Notes under the pieces: model-generated
What the model saw: the letters and a program-made list of their open reading frames with translations, nothing else
Databases searched by the model: none
Told to the model about the DNA's origin: nothing
Virus record (IMG/VR): IMGVR_UViG_3300022074_000165
Span: 1-35,476 of that record
Reading direction: 5' to 3' (one strand)
DNA length: 35,476 bases
DNA from: a virus
Part shown: positions 18,836 to 26,077 of the stretch, one piece after another
Layout: each line of letters starts with the position of its first letter
Numbering within the stretch: position 1 is the first letter of the stretch
Position numbers and translations under genes: made by a program

Positions 18836-20051
18836 ATACAGATGGGCCGTACTATCTATACATAGACGAGCTGGCAAATCTGTATTGTGTATAAACGAGC
18901 TAATAAAACGTGCTTTAACAAACACCATGTGGAACCCACGGTACGCATACATCGGCCCAACTTATAAACAAACAAAGTCAATTATATTTGACTATTTAAA
19001 ATTTTATGCTGGTGTCATACCTGGAACGAAGTTTAACGAACAAGAACTTAGTTGTTTGTTTCCAACGGGTGCCAAAATTACACTTCTTGGATCTGAAAAT
19101 CCAGACAGCTTGAGGGGTAATTATTATGATGGAATCATTGTTGATGAGTATGCACAGGTCAATCCAAGATTATTTCCTGAAATAATTCGACCAGCATTAT
19201 CTGACCGAAAAGGTTTCTGTTACTTTGTGGGAACACCACAAGGTATGAGCAATGATTTCTATGCCAAGTACCAGCACGGACTGAAAGATAAGACCTGGTA
19301 CACAAAGATTGCTAAAGCATCTGAGACTGGCATAGTTGATCAGGAAGAACTAGATGCAGCCCTAGATTTGATGGGGCAAAAAAAGTACAGGCAAGAGTTT
19401 GAATGTGATTGGGTTGCTTCAATAGAAGGTGCCATATACGGAGATGTCATAGAAAAAATAGAACAAAAAGGACAAGTAGGTCGTGTACCTTATGATGCTA
19501 CCTACCCCGTATCAACGGCTTGGGATATAGGAATATCAGACAAAACAACGATTATATTTTTTCAACAAGTTGGAAGATCAATACAAATTATAGATTATTA
19601 CGAAAGCAGTAATGAAGGACTGCCACACTACATCAGTGTGATTAACAAGAAAGATTACGTTTACAAGGATCATTATGGGCCTCACGACCTAGAACAACGT
19701 GAGTTTACAAATGGAAAATCAAGGCGTGAGATTGCATACGAACTTGGTTTACGATTTAAGATAGTACCAAAACTTAGTATAGAGGATGGGCTGCACTATA
19801 CGCAGTTGCTACTCAATAGATGCTGGATAGACATGGATAGTTGTAAGAAACTGTTAGATGCCTTGAGGAACTATCACCGTAAGTTTAATGACACCTTGCA
19901 AACCTTTAATGCAAAGCCCGTACATGACTGGAGTTCACACGCAGCAGATAGCATGAGAACACTAGCTGTTGGCTTGCAAGAATTAAAAAACGAAGAGCAA
20001 ATACCACAACAATTTGCTGACAATAACTACAACCCGTTAGGAATACAATGA
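18765..20051 (+). CDS. terL: terminase large subunit
   Basis: 428 aa packaging motor and nuclease. Q-motif-like YSPRELQQEIH (9-19), Walker A HRRAGKS (33-39), Walker B IIVDE (124-128), coupling motif VGTPQG (155-160). RNase H-type nuclease with D254 (TAWDIGISDKT), D308 (GPHD) and D395 (HAADSMR). The start must be at 18765 or 18771, because the N-terminal motif needs these residues, so the 71-nt overlap with the methyltransferase is genuine. Followed by an ATGA-coupled mini-protein. Confidence 0.96.
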   Translation: MKMQITIPYSPRELQQEIHTNLAKYRWAVLSIHRRAGKSVLCINELIKRALTNTMWNPRYAYIGPTYKQTKSIIFDYLKFYAGVIPGTKFNEQELSCLFPTGAKITLLGSENPDSLRGNYYDGIIVDEYAQVNPRLFPEIIRPALSDRKGFCYFVGTPQGMSNDFYAKYQHGLKDKTWYTKIAKASETGIVDQEELDAALDLMGQKKYRQEFECDWVASIEGAIYGDVIEKIEQKGQVGRVPYDATYPVSTAWDIGISDKTTIIFFQQVGRSIQIIDYYESSNEGLPHYISVINKKDYVYKDHYGPHDLEQREFTNGKSRREIAYELGLRFKIVPKLSIEDGLHYTQLLLNRCWIDMDSCKKLLDALRNYHRKFNDTLQTFNAKPVHDWSSHAADSMRTLAVGLQELKNEEQIPQQFADNNYNPLGIQ

Positions 20052-20248
20052 GTAGAATATTAAGCCCCAAAATGAATATGCCACCTCCCCCAAAACAAGT
20101 TATACCGTTGACACCCATTGGATCTGTTGCAAAAGAAGATCCTGATGCACAACGAAAAAGACGTGGCAAAAAAGCAACCATACTGACATCAAACAGTGGA
20201 TTACAAAACAAAGATGAAGATTCATATAAACCATCATTACTAGGATAA
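20048..20248 (+). CDS. small basic protein with LLG tail
   Basis: 66 aa. Pro-rich N-terminus (PKMNMPPPPKQVIPL), a basic centre (AQRKRRGKKATIL) and C-terminus DSYKPSLLG. The tail is shared with the next genes (KKPKKTLLG twice, TYKPTLLS). Disordered by composition. Start overlaps the terL stop. Likely a virion or assembly mini-protein; inference only. Confidence 0.65.
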   Translation: MSRILSPKMNMPPPPKQVIPLTPIGSVAKEDPDAQRKRRGKKATILTSNSGLQNKDEDSYKPSLLG

Positions 20249-20252
20249 TACT

Positions 20253-20420
20253 ATGGCTAAACCAGGACTTTATGCAAACATACATGCAAAACGAAAAAGA
20301 ATTGCAGCTGGATCAGGTGAGAAAATGAGAAAAGTAGGATCACCAGGTTCACCAACTGCTGCTAATTTTAAACGAGCTGCAAAGACTGCAAAGAAACCAA
20401 AGAAAACTTTATTAGGATAA
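20253..20420 (+). CDS. small basic protein, DUF6496-like
   Basis: 55 aa: MAKPGLYANIHAKRKRIAAG, then SGEKMRKVGSPGSPTAANFK and the tail KKPKKTLLG. The 'PGLYANIHAKR-x-RIAAGSGEKMRK-G' pattern is common in marine phages near terL and portal and is often tagged DUF6496. Basic, likely disordered, perhaps internal to the capsid or assisting assembly. The last 26 nt nearly repeat in the next gene. Confidence 0.78.
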   Translation: MAKPGLYANIHAKRKRIAAGSGEKMRKVGSPGSPTAANFKRAAKTAKKPKKTLLG

Positions 20421-20424
20421 TAGC

Positions 20425-20541
20425 ATGAAAAAACCATTAAAAGGCAAACAAAAAAAACTTGATGCAAATAAAAACAACAGAATAGATAAACAAGACTTTG
20501 TGCTATTAAGAAAAAAACCAAAGAAAACATTATTAGGATAA
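20425..20541 (+). CDS. 38-residue protein with EF-hand-like loop
   Basis: MKKPLKGKQKKL, then DANKNNRIDKQDF and the tail LLRKKPKKTLLG. The central 12 residues follow the EF-hand loop order D-x-N-x-N-x-x-I-D-x-x-D, so calcium binding is possible. Its final 27 nt match the end of the gene before at all but one position, indicating a duplicated tail. AGGA follows it for the next gene. Confidence 0.65.
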   Translation: MKKPLKGKQKKLDANKNNRIDKQDFVLLRKKPKKTLLG

Positions 20542-20551
20542 GGAGAATATT

Positions 20552-20635
20552 ATGGCACCAATGGGCAAAGGAACATACGGATCTACTAAAGGTAGACCAC
20601 CAGTAAAAAAGAAAAAGAAAAAAAAGAATAAATAA
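20552..20635 (+). CDS. 27-residue lysine-tailed protein
   Basis: MAPMGKGTYGSTKGRPPV followed by nine residues of Lys and one Asn. AAGGAG lies 8 nt upstream. The 'MGKGTYGS-x-x-GRPP-KK' pattern recurs as a tiny gene near portal/terminase in marine phages. Such a tail would bind DNA or RNA. Function unknown. Confidence 0.62.
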   Translation: MAPMGKGTYGSTKGRPPVKKKKKKKNK

Positions 20636-20637
20636 AA

Positions 20638-20892
20638 ATGGCTCTAAAAAAACATCAGAGTCCTTCTGGTGGATTAAACGCAGCTGGTAGAAAACATTTT
20701 GGAGTTAAAGCTCCAGTAAACAAAGGAACTAATCCAAGACGTGTTTCATTTGCAGCACGGTTTGCTGGAATGAAAGGGGCTATGAAAAAACCAGATGGTA
20801 GTCCTACACGAAAAGCATTGGCATTAAAAAAATGGGGTTTCGGTAGTGTTGCTGCTGCACGAAACTTTGCAAACAAAAATAAGAAATCATAA
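20638..20892 (+). CDS. DUF6321-like small basic protein
   Basis: 84 aa. SPSGGLNAAGRKHFGVKAPV, then RRVSFAARFAGMKGAMK and ALALKKWGF. The 'GGLNAAGR ... SF-AR-x-x-GM ... AL-x-KW' order is the DUF6321 pattern known from phages, mostly near packaging genes. Strongly basic; function not established. Confidence 0.78.
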   Translation: MALKKHQSPSGGLNAAGRKHFGVKAPVNKGTNPRRVSFAARFAGMKGAMKKPDGSPTRKALALKKWGFGSVAAARNFANKNKKS

Positions 20893-20906
20893 TTAAGGAG
20901 AATACT

Positions 20907-21110
20907 ATGAGTGGAATAATCGGAGGAGGTCGTAACCCAGCACCAGTCAAAATGACACCAACAGTGCAAACGACTAAAACTCAAGACATGGCACAAGATG
21001 TCCAGGCTGCTAAGAAAAAGAAAAAGCCAGGACAATCTTCATTGATTGAAACAACATCAATGGGTCTTGGTGGTGACGCACCAACTTACAAGCCCACGCT
21101 TTTAAGCTAA
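20907..21110 (+). CDS. small protein with KPTLLS tail before portal
   Basis: 67 aa. A Gly/Pro/Thr-rich start (MSGIIGGGRNPAPVK), a Lys cluster (AAKKKKKPGQ) and C-terminus APTYKPTLLS, matching the YKPSLLG tail at 20248. TAAGGAG upstream. Disordered by composition. It is directly followed by the portal gene, 1 nt away, so a virion-assembly partner is likely. Confidence 0.68.
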   Translation: MSGIIGGGRNPAPVKMTPTVQTTKTQDMAQDVQAAKKKKKPGQSSLIETTSMGLGGDAPTYKPTLLS

Positions 21111-21111
21111 T

Positions 21112-22710
21112 ATGAAAAACAAAAACGCAGAAATGCTAGTAAACCGTTTTGCTTCATTAAGAACAAATCGGTCAACATGGGAAAGCCATTGGCAAGAAAT
21201 AGCTGATTACATGTTACCTCGTAAAGCTGACATCACAACACAACGAACTCGTGGTGATAAAAGAACTGAGGTTATATTTGATGGTACAGCTATTCATGCA
21301 TTAGAACTATTGAGTTCTAGTCTGCACGGTATGTTGACTAACTCAGCTACTCCATGGTTTACATTAGCCTACAAGGATCTTGCATTGTCTGAAAATGATG
21401 AGGCTAGAGAATGGTTAGACTCAGTCACTGAGGATATGTATGTTGCTTTCAATCGTTCAAACTTTCAACAAGAAATCCAAGAGCTATACCAAGATTTAAT
21501 ATCCTTTGGTACGTCAGCTATGTTTGTATCAACAGACGAAAAAAATCTAATACGTTTTAACACTAGACACGTTAAAGAAATATTTATTTCTGAAAATGCA
21601 AAAGGTGAAGTTGACACAGTGTTTAGACATTTCACAATGAATGCACGATCAGCATTTGAATTATTTGGTGAAGCAGTTGGGCCAGGCATATTTAACAAAT
21701 ATAAAAAAGATTTAGATGCAGATGTAAACATTTTGCATGTGGTTATGCCACGAGATACTTATGATGCATCAAAAGAAGATGCAGCTAACATGCCATTTAA
21801 ATCATGTTATGTAGATCCTGATGATGTTCACATGATTAACGAAGGTGGTTTCAAAGAGTTTCCATACGTTGTGCCACGTTATCTAAAAGCAAGTTATGAA
21901 ATTTATGGAAGATCCCCATCCATGAATGCACTCCCTGACGTTAAGATGTTAAACAAAATGTCTGAAGTAACAATCAAAGCTGCACAGAAACAAATAGATC
22001 CTCCCCTTATGGTTCCTGATGACGGTTTTATGTTACCAGTCAGAACAGTGCCAGGTGGTTTAAACTTCTACCGTTCAGGATCACGAGATCGTATAGAGCC
22101 ATTACAGATTGGAGCTAACAATCCAGTTACTGTAAACATGATACAAGATAGACAACTTGCAATACAAAAAACATTTTATGTAGATCAGTTGTTGTTATCT
22201 CAAGGTGGTCAAATGACAGCAACAGAAGTATTACAACGTAACGAAGAAAAAATGAGATTACTAGGCCCAGTCTTAGGTCGATTGCAATCAGAACTATTAC
22301 AGCCCCTTATTGAACGAGTGTTCAATATTTTAATGAGAGCTGATGTGTTTAGACCAATGCCCGATATATTAACCAATCAAACAATAGACATTGAATACGT
22401 TAGTCCACTTGCCAAAGCACAGAAATCAGGAGACTTAAATTCTGTAATGCGTGGCATAGAAATCTTTGGATCAATGTCTCAATTTGCACCAGTTTTGGAT
22501 TACTTAGACTCAGATGGGTTAGTTAAGTATGTCCAAAAAATGTTGGGTTTACCAGCACGGATTATTAAATCTGATGCTGAAGTAGCTCAAGTAAGACAAC
22601 AACGACAAGAACAACAACAACAAGCTATGGAGCAACAACAAGCAGTTGAAGCAGCACAAGCTGCTGGATCTGCTGCACCGATGCTCAAAGCTGTTGAAGA
22701 ACAACAATAA
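21112..22710 (+). CDS. portal (head-to-tail connector) protein, T7 gp8-like
   Basis: 532 aa, the usual size for T7-type connectors (T7 gp8, 536 aa). Motifs: YMLPRK near 34, then LELLSSSLHGMLTNSATPWF, QDLISFGTSAMFV, RFNTRHVKEIFISENAKGEVD, and YVDQLLLSQGGQMTATEVLQRNEEKMRLLGP. It forms the dodecameric ring for DNA entry and tail joining. The C-terminal Gln-rich tail (RQQRQEQQQQAMEQQQAV) is low complexity. Virion genes follow in order. Confidence 0.95.
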   Translation: MKNKNAEMLVNRFASLRTNRSTWESHWQEIADYMLPRKADITTQRTRGDKRTEVIFDGTAIHALELLSSSLHGMLTNSATPWFTLAYKDLALSENDEAREWLDSVTEDMYVAFNRSNFQQEIQELYQDLISFGTSAMFVSTDEKNLIRFNTRHVKEIFISENAKGEVDTVFRHFTMNARSAFELFGEAVGPGIFNKYKKDLDADVNILHVVMPRDTYDASKEDAANMPFKSCYVDPDDVHMINEGGFKEFPYVVPRYLKASYEIYGRSPSMNALPDVKMLNKMSEVTIKAAQKQIDPPLMVPDDGFMLPVRTVPGGLNFYRSGSRDRIEPLQIGANNPVTVNMIQDRQLAIQKTFYVDQLLLSQGGQMTATEVLQRNEEKMRLLGPVLGRLQSELLQPLIERVFNILMRADVFRPMPDILTNQTIDIEYVSPLAKAQKSGDLNSVMRGIEIFGSMSQFAPVLDYLDSDGLVKYVQKMLGLPARIIKSDAEVAQVRQQRQEQQQQAMEQQQAVEAAQAAGSAAPMLKAVEEQQ

Positions 22711-22721
22711 GGAGAAACACT

Positions 22722-22976
22722 ATGGCTGATGAGCAACAAAATCAGAACCAAGAAGATCAAGCAAAAGAACAACAAGAAAAGTTAAACGATTTAATTAAAA
22801 CTTATAAACTTACATTTGAAAGTGAACACGGAGCAACAGTCTTAGAAGATTTACAAAGACGTTGCCATTTGTTTAGCACAACCAATGTTAAAGGTGACTC
22901 ACATGAGTCTGCTTTTATGGAAGGTCAACGTGCAGCAGTTTTGTTTATTATTCAGATGTTGAATAGGAAAATATAA
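22722..22976 (+). CDS. Bbp19-like small virion-region protein
   Basis: 84 aa. A polar Gln-rich N-terminus, then YKLTFESEHGATVLEDLQRRCH ... SAFMEGQRAAVLFIIQML. The 'F-SE-G-x-x-VL-x-DL-x-x-RC ... EG-x-R-x-V-x-x-I' order is that of Bbp19-like phage proteins near portal and scaffold. AAGGAG upstream; the stop overlaps the next start. Confidence 0.8.
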   Translation: MADEQQNQNQEDQAKEQQEKLNDLIKTYKLTFESEHGATVLEDLQRRCHLFSTTNVKGDSHESAFMEGQRAAVLFIIQMLNRKI

Positions 22977-23083
22977 TGGAAGAATTAAAACAATATTTTT
23001 TACTATGGTGGAACGCAGATAAGAAAATAAAAATTATCTCAGCTGCTGTCGTATTAATTTTAATTTATTTAATCATAACATAA
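22976..23083 (+). CDS. 35-residue single-TM protein
   Basis: MEELKQYFLLWWNADKKIKI followed by a C-terminal transmembrane helix (ISAAVVLILIYLIIT). The ATG overlaps the previous stop (TAATG). An inner-membrane mini-protein encoded among capsid genes; function unknown. Confidence 0.58.
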   Translation: MEELKQYFLLWWNADKKIKIISAAVVLILIYLIIT

Positions 23084-23093
23084 GGAGACAACT

Positions 23094-23936
23094 ATGTCAG
23101 AAGATCAGGTAACGGCTGTCGAAGAACAAAGCCAACCGTCTGAGTCAACTGCAACAGAAACTCCAGTAGTAACAACTGAACAAACAGTTGCAAACTGGAG
23201 AGACAGTTTACCAGAGGAACTAAGAACAAACGCATCACTAGAAAAGTTTAGTGACGTATCAACATTAGCAAAAAGTTACATCAATGCTGAGTCAATGATT
23301 GGCAAAGACAAGATGGTAATACCAGGAGCTAATACAACTGAAGATGAATGGAACGACATTTACGATAAATTAGGTAGACCGTCAGATCCCAATGCTTATG
23401 AACTAAAAGCAGAACTTGCTGAAGGTGAACAAATTGATGAACAATTGATGAGTAGTTTTAAAGAAACAGCTCACAAACATGGATTGTCACCAGCACAAGC
23501 ACAAGGACTGCTTGATTATTATAATAGCATATCAAGTCAATCATTGGTTGATTTAGATAACAATGCTGTACTAGCACAAGAACAAAGCCAAAGAGAACTG
23601 CGTGAAGAATGGGGCCGAAGTTATGATGACAATCTTAACAAAGCATCAACCGTTGGAAAACAATTCTTTGGTGAAGATGTGTTTGGTATGCAATTAGCAG
23701 ATGGATCAAAGCTCGGAGATAATCCAGCATTAATTAAAGGTCTATCAAAAATGGCAAGCATAGTATCAGAAGATGTATTTGCTGGAGACAAAGACTCAGC
23801 TGCATCAAGTGCTAACATGCAACAACAGATTAACGACTTAACTGCACCTAACAGCCCGTATTGGAACAAGATGGATCCTCAACACGAGGCAACGGTGCAA
23901 AAAGTTTTGGCCTTACGATCAATCGTAACTGGCTAA
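23094..23936 (+). CDS. capsid scaffolding protein, T7 gp9-like
   Basis: 280 aa, acidic. A disordered Thr/Glu-rich start is followed by WRDSLPEELRTNASLEKFSDVSTLAKSYINAESMIGKDKM, a signature of phage capsid-assembly proteins, then a helical centre (KETAHKHGLSPAQAQGLLDYYNS) and a C-terminal helix region. It directs capsid shell assembly and leaves before maturation. AAGGAG upstream. Lies between portal and capsid, as expected. Confidence 0.9.
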   Translation: MSEDQVTAVEEQSQPSESTATETPVVTTEQTVANWRDSLPEELRTNASLEKFSDVSTLAKSYINAESMIGKDKMVIPGANTTEDEWNDIYDKLGRPSDPNAYELKAELAEGEQIDEQLMSSFKETAHKHGLSPAQAQGLLDYYNSISSQSLVDLDNNAVLAQEQSQRELREEWGRSYDDNLNKASTVGKQFFGEDVFGMQLADGSKLGDNPALIKGLSKMASIVSEDVFAGDKDSAASSANMQQQINDLTAPNSPYWNKMDPQHEATVQKVLALRSIVTG

Positions 23937-24076
23937 CAAGATTTGGAACAACTGGTTTACCAGCTCCAAAAGACAATAGGACAGACTATCAGCTACCAGC
24001 TGTAAAATGCAAGACAACCCCACTGGGATAATTGGCTGAAACATTAATCTTAACTTAAACACGAAAGGACTTAATT
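23937..24076 (+). promoter_or_regulatory. scaffold-capsid gap with small hairpin
   Basis: 140 nt without a gene. It contains a perfect CTGGT-TT-ACCAG hairpin (23952-23963) with no U-run after it, and AAAGGA before the capsid ATG. Such a gap often holds a capsid promoter or RNA processing site; no convincing -35/-10 pair is seen. Confidence 0.4.
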
Positions 24077-24949
24077 ATGAGTTCAGAAATCACAACTGCG
24101 TTTGTCGAACAGTATTCGTCAAATGTAAGTATGCTAGCACAACAAATGGGAAGCCGTTTGCGTGCTGCTGTGGATGTGGAAAACGTAACAGGTAAGAATG
24201 CATTTTTTGATCAAGTTGGCGTAACAGCTGCTGTTCAAAGAACATCAAGACATGCAGATACACCTCAGATCGATACACCACACTCACGAAGAAGATTAAG
24301 TTTGTCCTCTTACGAATGGGCAGACCTGATTGATGATCAAGACAAAGTAAGAATGTTGATAGATCCAACTTCGAATTATGCTAAGGCTGCTGCTGCGGCC
24401 ATGGGACGTTCAATGGATGATGTTATCATTTCTGCTTTACAAGGATCAGCACAAGCTGGAGTAGCTGGAGCAACTGCTGTTGCATTACCATCTACATCTA
24501 AGTTTGCAACATCTAACCAGTCTGACGGACTAACAATTGCAAAACTAATTGCAGCTAAAAAGTTCTTTGACTTGAATGATGTCGATCCTTCAATTGCCAG
24601 ATACGTTGTATGTGGAGCAACTCAGATTGCTGATTTACTTGGTACAACTCAAGTAACATCAAGTGATTTTAACACAGTCAAAGCTCTTGCGGCTGGTGAT
24701 ATTGATACTTTTATGGGTTTCAAATTCATCTTGTCTAATAGACTAAACTTTGACGCAACAAATACGGATGACAGACTAGCTTTTGCTTTCAGTCAAGACA
24801 GCATTAAATTAGGCGTTGGTAAAGATATCACTGCTAAAATTGATGTTCGTGCTGACAAGTCTTATGCTACACAAGTTTACACTTGTATGGACATAGGTGC
24901 TGTAAGAATGCAAGAAACAAAAGTGTTTCAAATTCCGTGTAACGAATAA
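24077..24949 (+). CDS. major capsid protein
   Basis: 290 aa. FVEQYSSNVSMLAQQMGSRLR, AAVQRTSRHADTPQIDTPHSRRRLSLSSYEWADLIDDQDKVRMLIDPTSNYAKAAAAAMGRSMDDVIISAL, then beta-rich domains ending MQETKVFQIPC. This is the common HK97-fold capsid type of marine podoviruses (Phage_capsid_2-like). Position after scaffold and before the tail genes confirms the call. Good AAAGGA Shine-Dalgarno. Confidence 0.93.
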   Translation: MSSEITTAFVEQYSSNVSMLAQQMGSRLRAAVDVENVTGKNAFFDQVGVTAAVQRTSRHADTPQIDTPHSRRRLSLSSYEWADLIDDQDKVRMLIDPTSNYAKAAAAAMGRSMDDVIISALQGSAQAGVAGATAVALPSTSKFATSNQSDGLTIAKLIAAKKFFDLNDVDPSIARYVVCGATQIADLLGTTQVTSSDFNTVKALAAGDIDTFMGFKFILSNRLNFDATNTDDRLAFAFSQDSIKLGVGKDITAKIDVRADKSYATQVYTCMDIGAVRMQETKVFQIPCNE

Positions 24950-24968
24950 TAGATAGGAGAATATAATT

Positions 24969-25448
24969 ATGGGTACTAAAAACTCAGACTTAGTAGCTAA
25001 CTTTGAAGCTGCTCCTCAGGTGGCAAATAGTGCTGCTCTTTTACACGGAGTTGTTCGTGTAGCACAGGGTACTATTGCACTTGCTGCTGGAGATTCAGAT
25101 GACAATGATATTGTTATGCTGGCTCCAATACCAAGTAATGCTGTTATATCTCAACTATTTATTGGTTCAGATACCCTTGGTGGATCGTGTACTTTCAATC
25201 TTGGAATCTACACTTCTGCTGGAGTAGTTAAAGACGAAGATGTATTTGCAACTGCCGTAGCTGACGCTGGGGCAATGGCAGATGTTCGTTTTGAAGCTGC
25301 TAACATCAACACTGCTGGGCAAAAACTTCACGAATTGGCTGGAGATACAACAGATCCAGGTGGATATTACTATGTGGCTGCAACTATGCAAGCTGCTGGT
25401 GGTACTGCTGGTGATATGTCGTTCAACATCAATTACGTTGTTAACTAA
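24969..25448 (+). CDS. capsid-associated (decoration-like) protein
   Basis: 159 aa, Ala/Gly/Asp-rich and beta by eye (GVVRVAQGTIALAAGDSDDNDIVMLAPIPSNAVISQLFIGSDTLGGSCTFNLGIY ... FNINYVVN). No transmembrane segment. It follows the capsid gene with TAGGAG upstream. Proteins of this size and place are often head decoration or minor capsid proteins; the family is not certain. Confidence 0.72.
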   Translation: MGTKNSDLVANFEAAPQVANSAALLHGVVRVAQGTIALAAGDSDDNDIVMLAPIPSNAVISQLFIGSDTLGGSCTFNLGIYTSAGVVKDEDVFATAVADAGAMADVRFEAANINTAGQKLHELAGDTTDPGGYYYVAATMQAAGGTAGDMSFNINYVVN

Positions 25449-25461
25449 GCACTAAGCAAAC

Positions 25462-25492
25462 TATGGGGGTAGTCGTTATGGCTACCCTCATA
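25462..25492 (+). terminator. strong hairpin after head genes
   Basis: An 11-bp stem TATGGGGGTAG/CTACCCTCATA (one G-U pair) with a 9-nt loop, between the decoration-like and tail tubular A genes. It lacks a U-run, so it is more likely an mRNA stabiliser, processing site or leaky terminator that keeps head transcripts more abundant than tail transcripts. Confidence 0.5.
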
Positions 25493-25510
25493 CATTAAGA
25501 GATATTTTAT

Positions 25511-26077
25511 ATGACATCACAAGTTGACATAGCCAACGGAGCTTTAAATCAAATTGGAGCTTCAACTATTATAAGTCTGTCTGATGACAGCAAAAATGCA
25601 CGCATGATTAATCAACGATATGACATGGTACGAGACCGTGTGTTTCGTGAACATCCATGGAATTGTTTATTAAAACGTGCAACGATTGCAGCAGACACGG
25701 CAACACCTGAGTATGAATATTCATACCAGTACACATTGCCAGCTGATTGTATTCGATTGTTAAAAACATTTGAAATGCAAGATGATGTTGATTTTAAAGT
25801 CGAAGGCAGAAAAATTGTTTCTGATGCTGAGACTATGAAGATTTTATATGTGGCAAGAATTACAGATACCACACAATACGACACAAGTTTAATTGAAACA
25901 CTAACAGCTGCACTAGCAGCAGATATTGCTTATGGCATAACTGGATCAACAACAATGATTCAGATTATGGAAGAACGATATAAAGAAAAATTAAAAGATG
26001 CTCGATTTGCAGATGCTACCGAAGGTATGCCAGACGAATTGGACTCTGATTATCCGTTTATTGCATCGAGGTTTTAA
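25511..26077 (+). CDS. tail tubular protein A, T7 gp11-like
   Basis: 188 aa, matching T7 gp11 in size and start: MTSQVDIANGALNQIGASTIISLSDDSKNARMINQRYDMVRDRVFREHPWNCLLKRATIA, then YQYTLPADCIRLLKTF. It forms the adaptor ring between portal and nozzle. The stop overlaps the next start (TAATG). Confidence 0.93.
   Translation: MTSQVDIANGALNQIGASTIISLSDDSKNARMINQRYDMVRDRVFREHPWNCLLKRATIAADTATPEYEYSYQYTLPADCIRLLKTFEMQDDVDFKVEGRKIVSDAETMKILYVARITDTTQYDTSLIETLTAALAADIAYGITGSTTMIQIMEERYKEKLKDARFADATEGMPDELDSDYPFIASRF

Noticed and set aside
20655-21035. 126-codon minus-strand ORF opposite the mini-protein genes
   Set aside because: Arises from Lys-rich coding on the other strand (read as Phe/Leu/Ser); no start signal.
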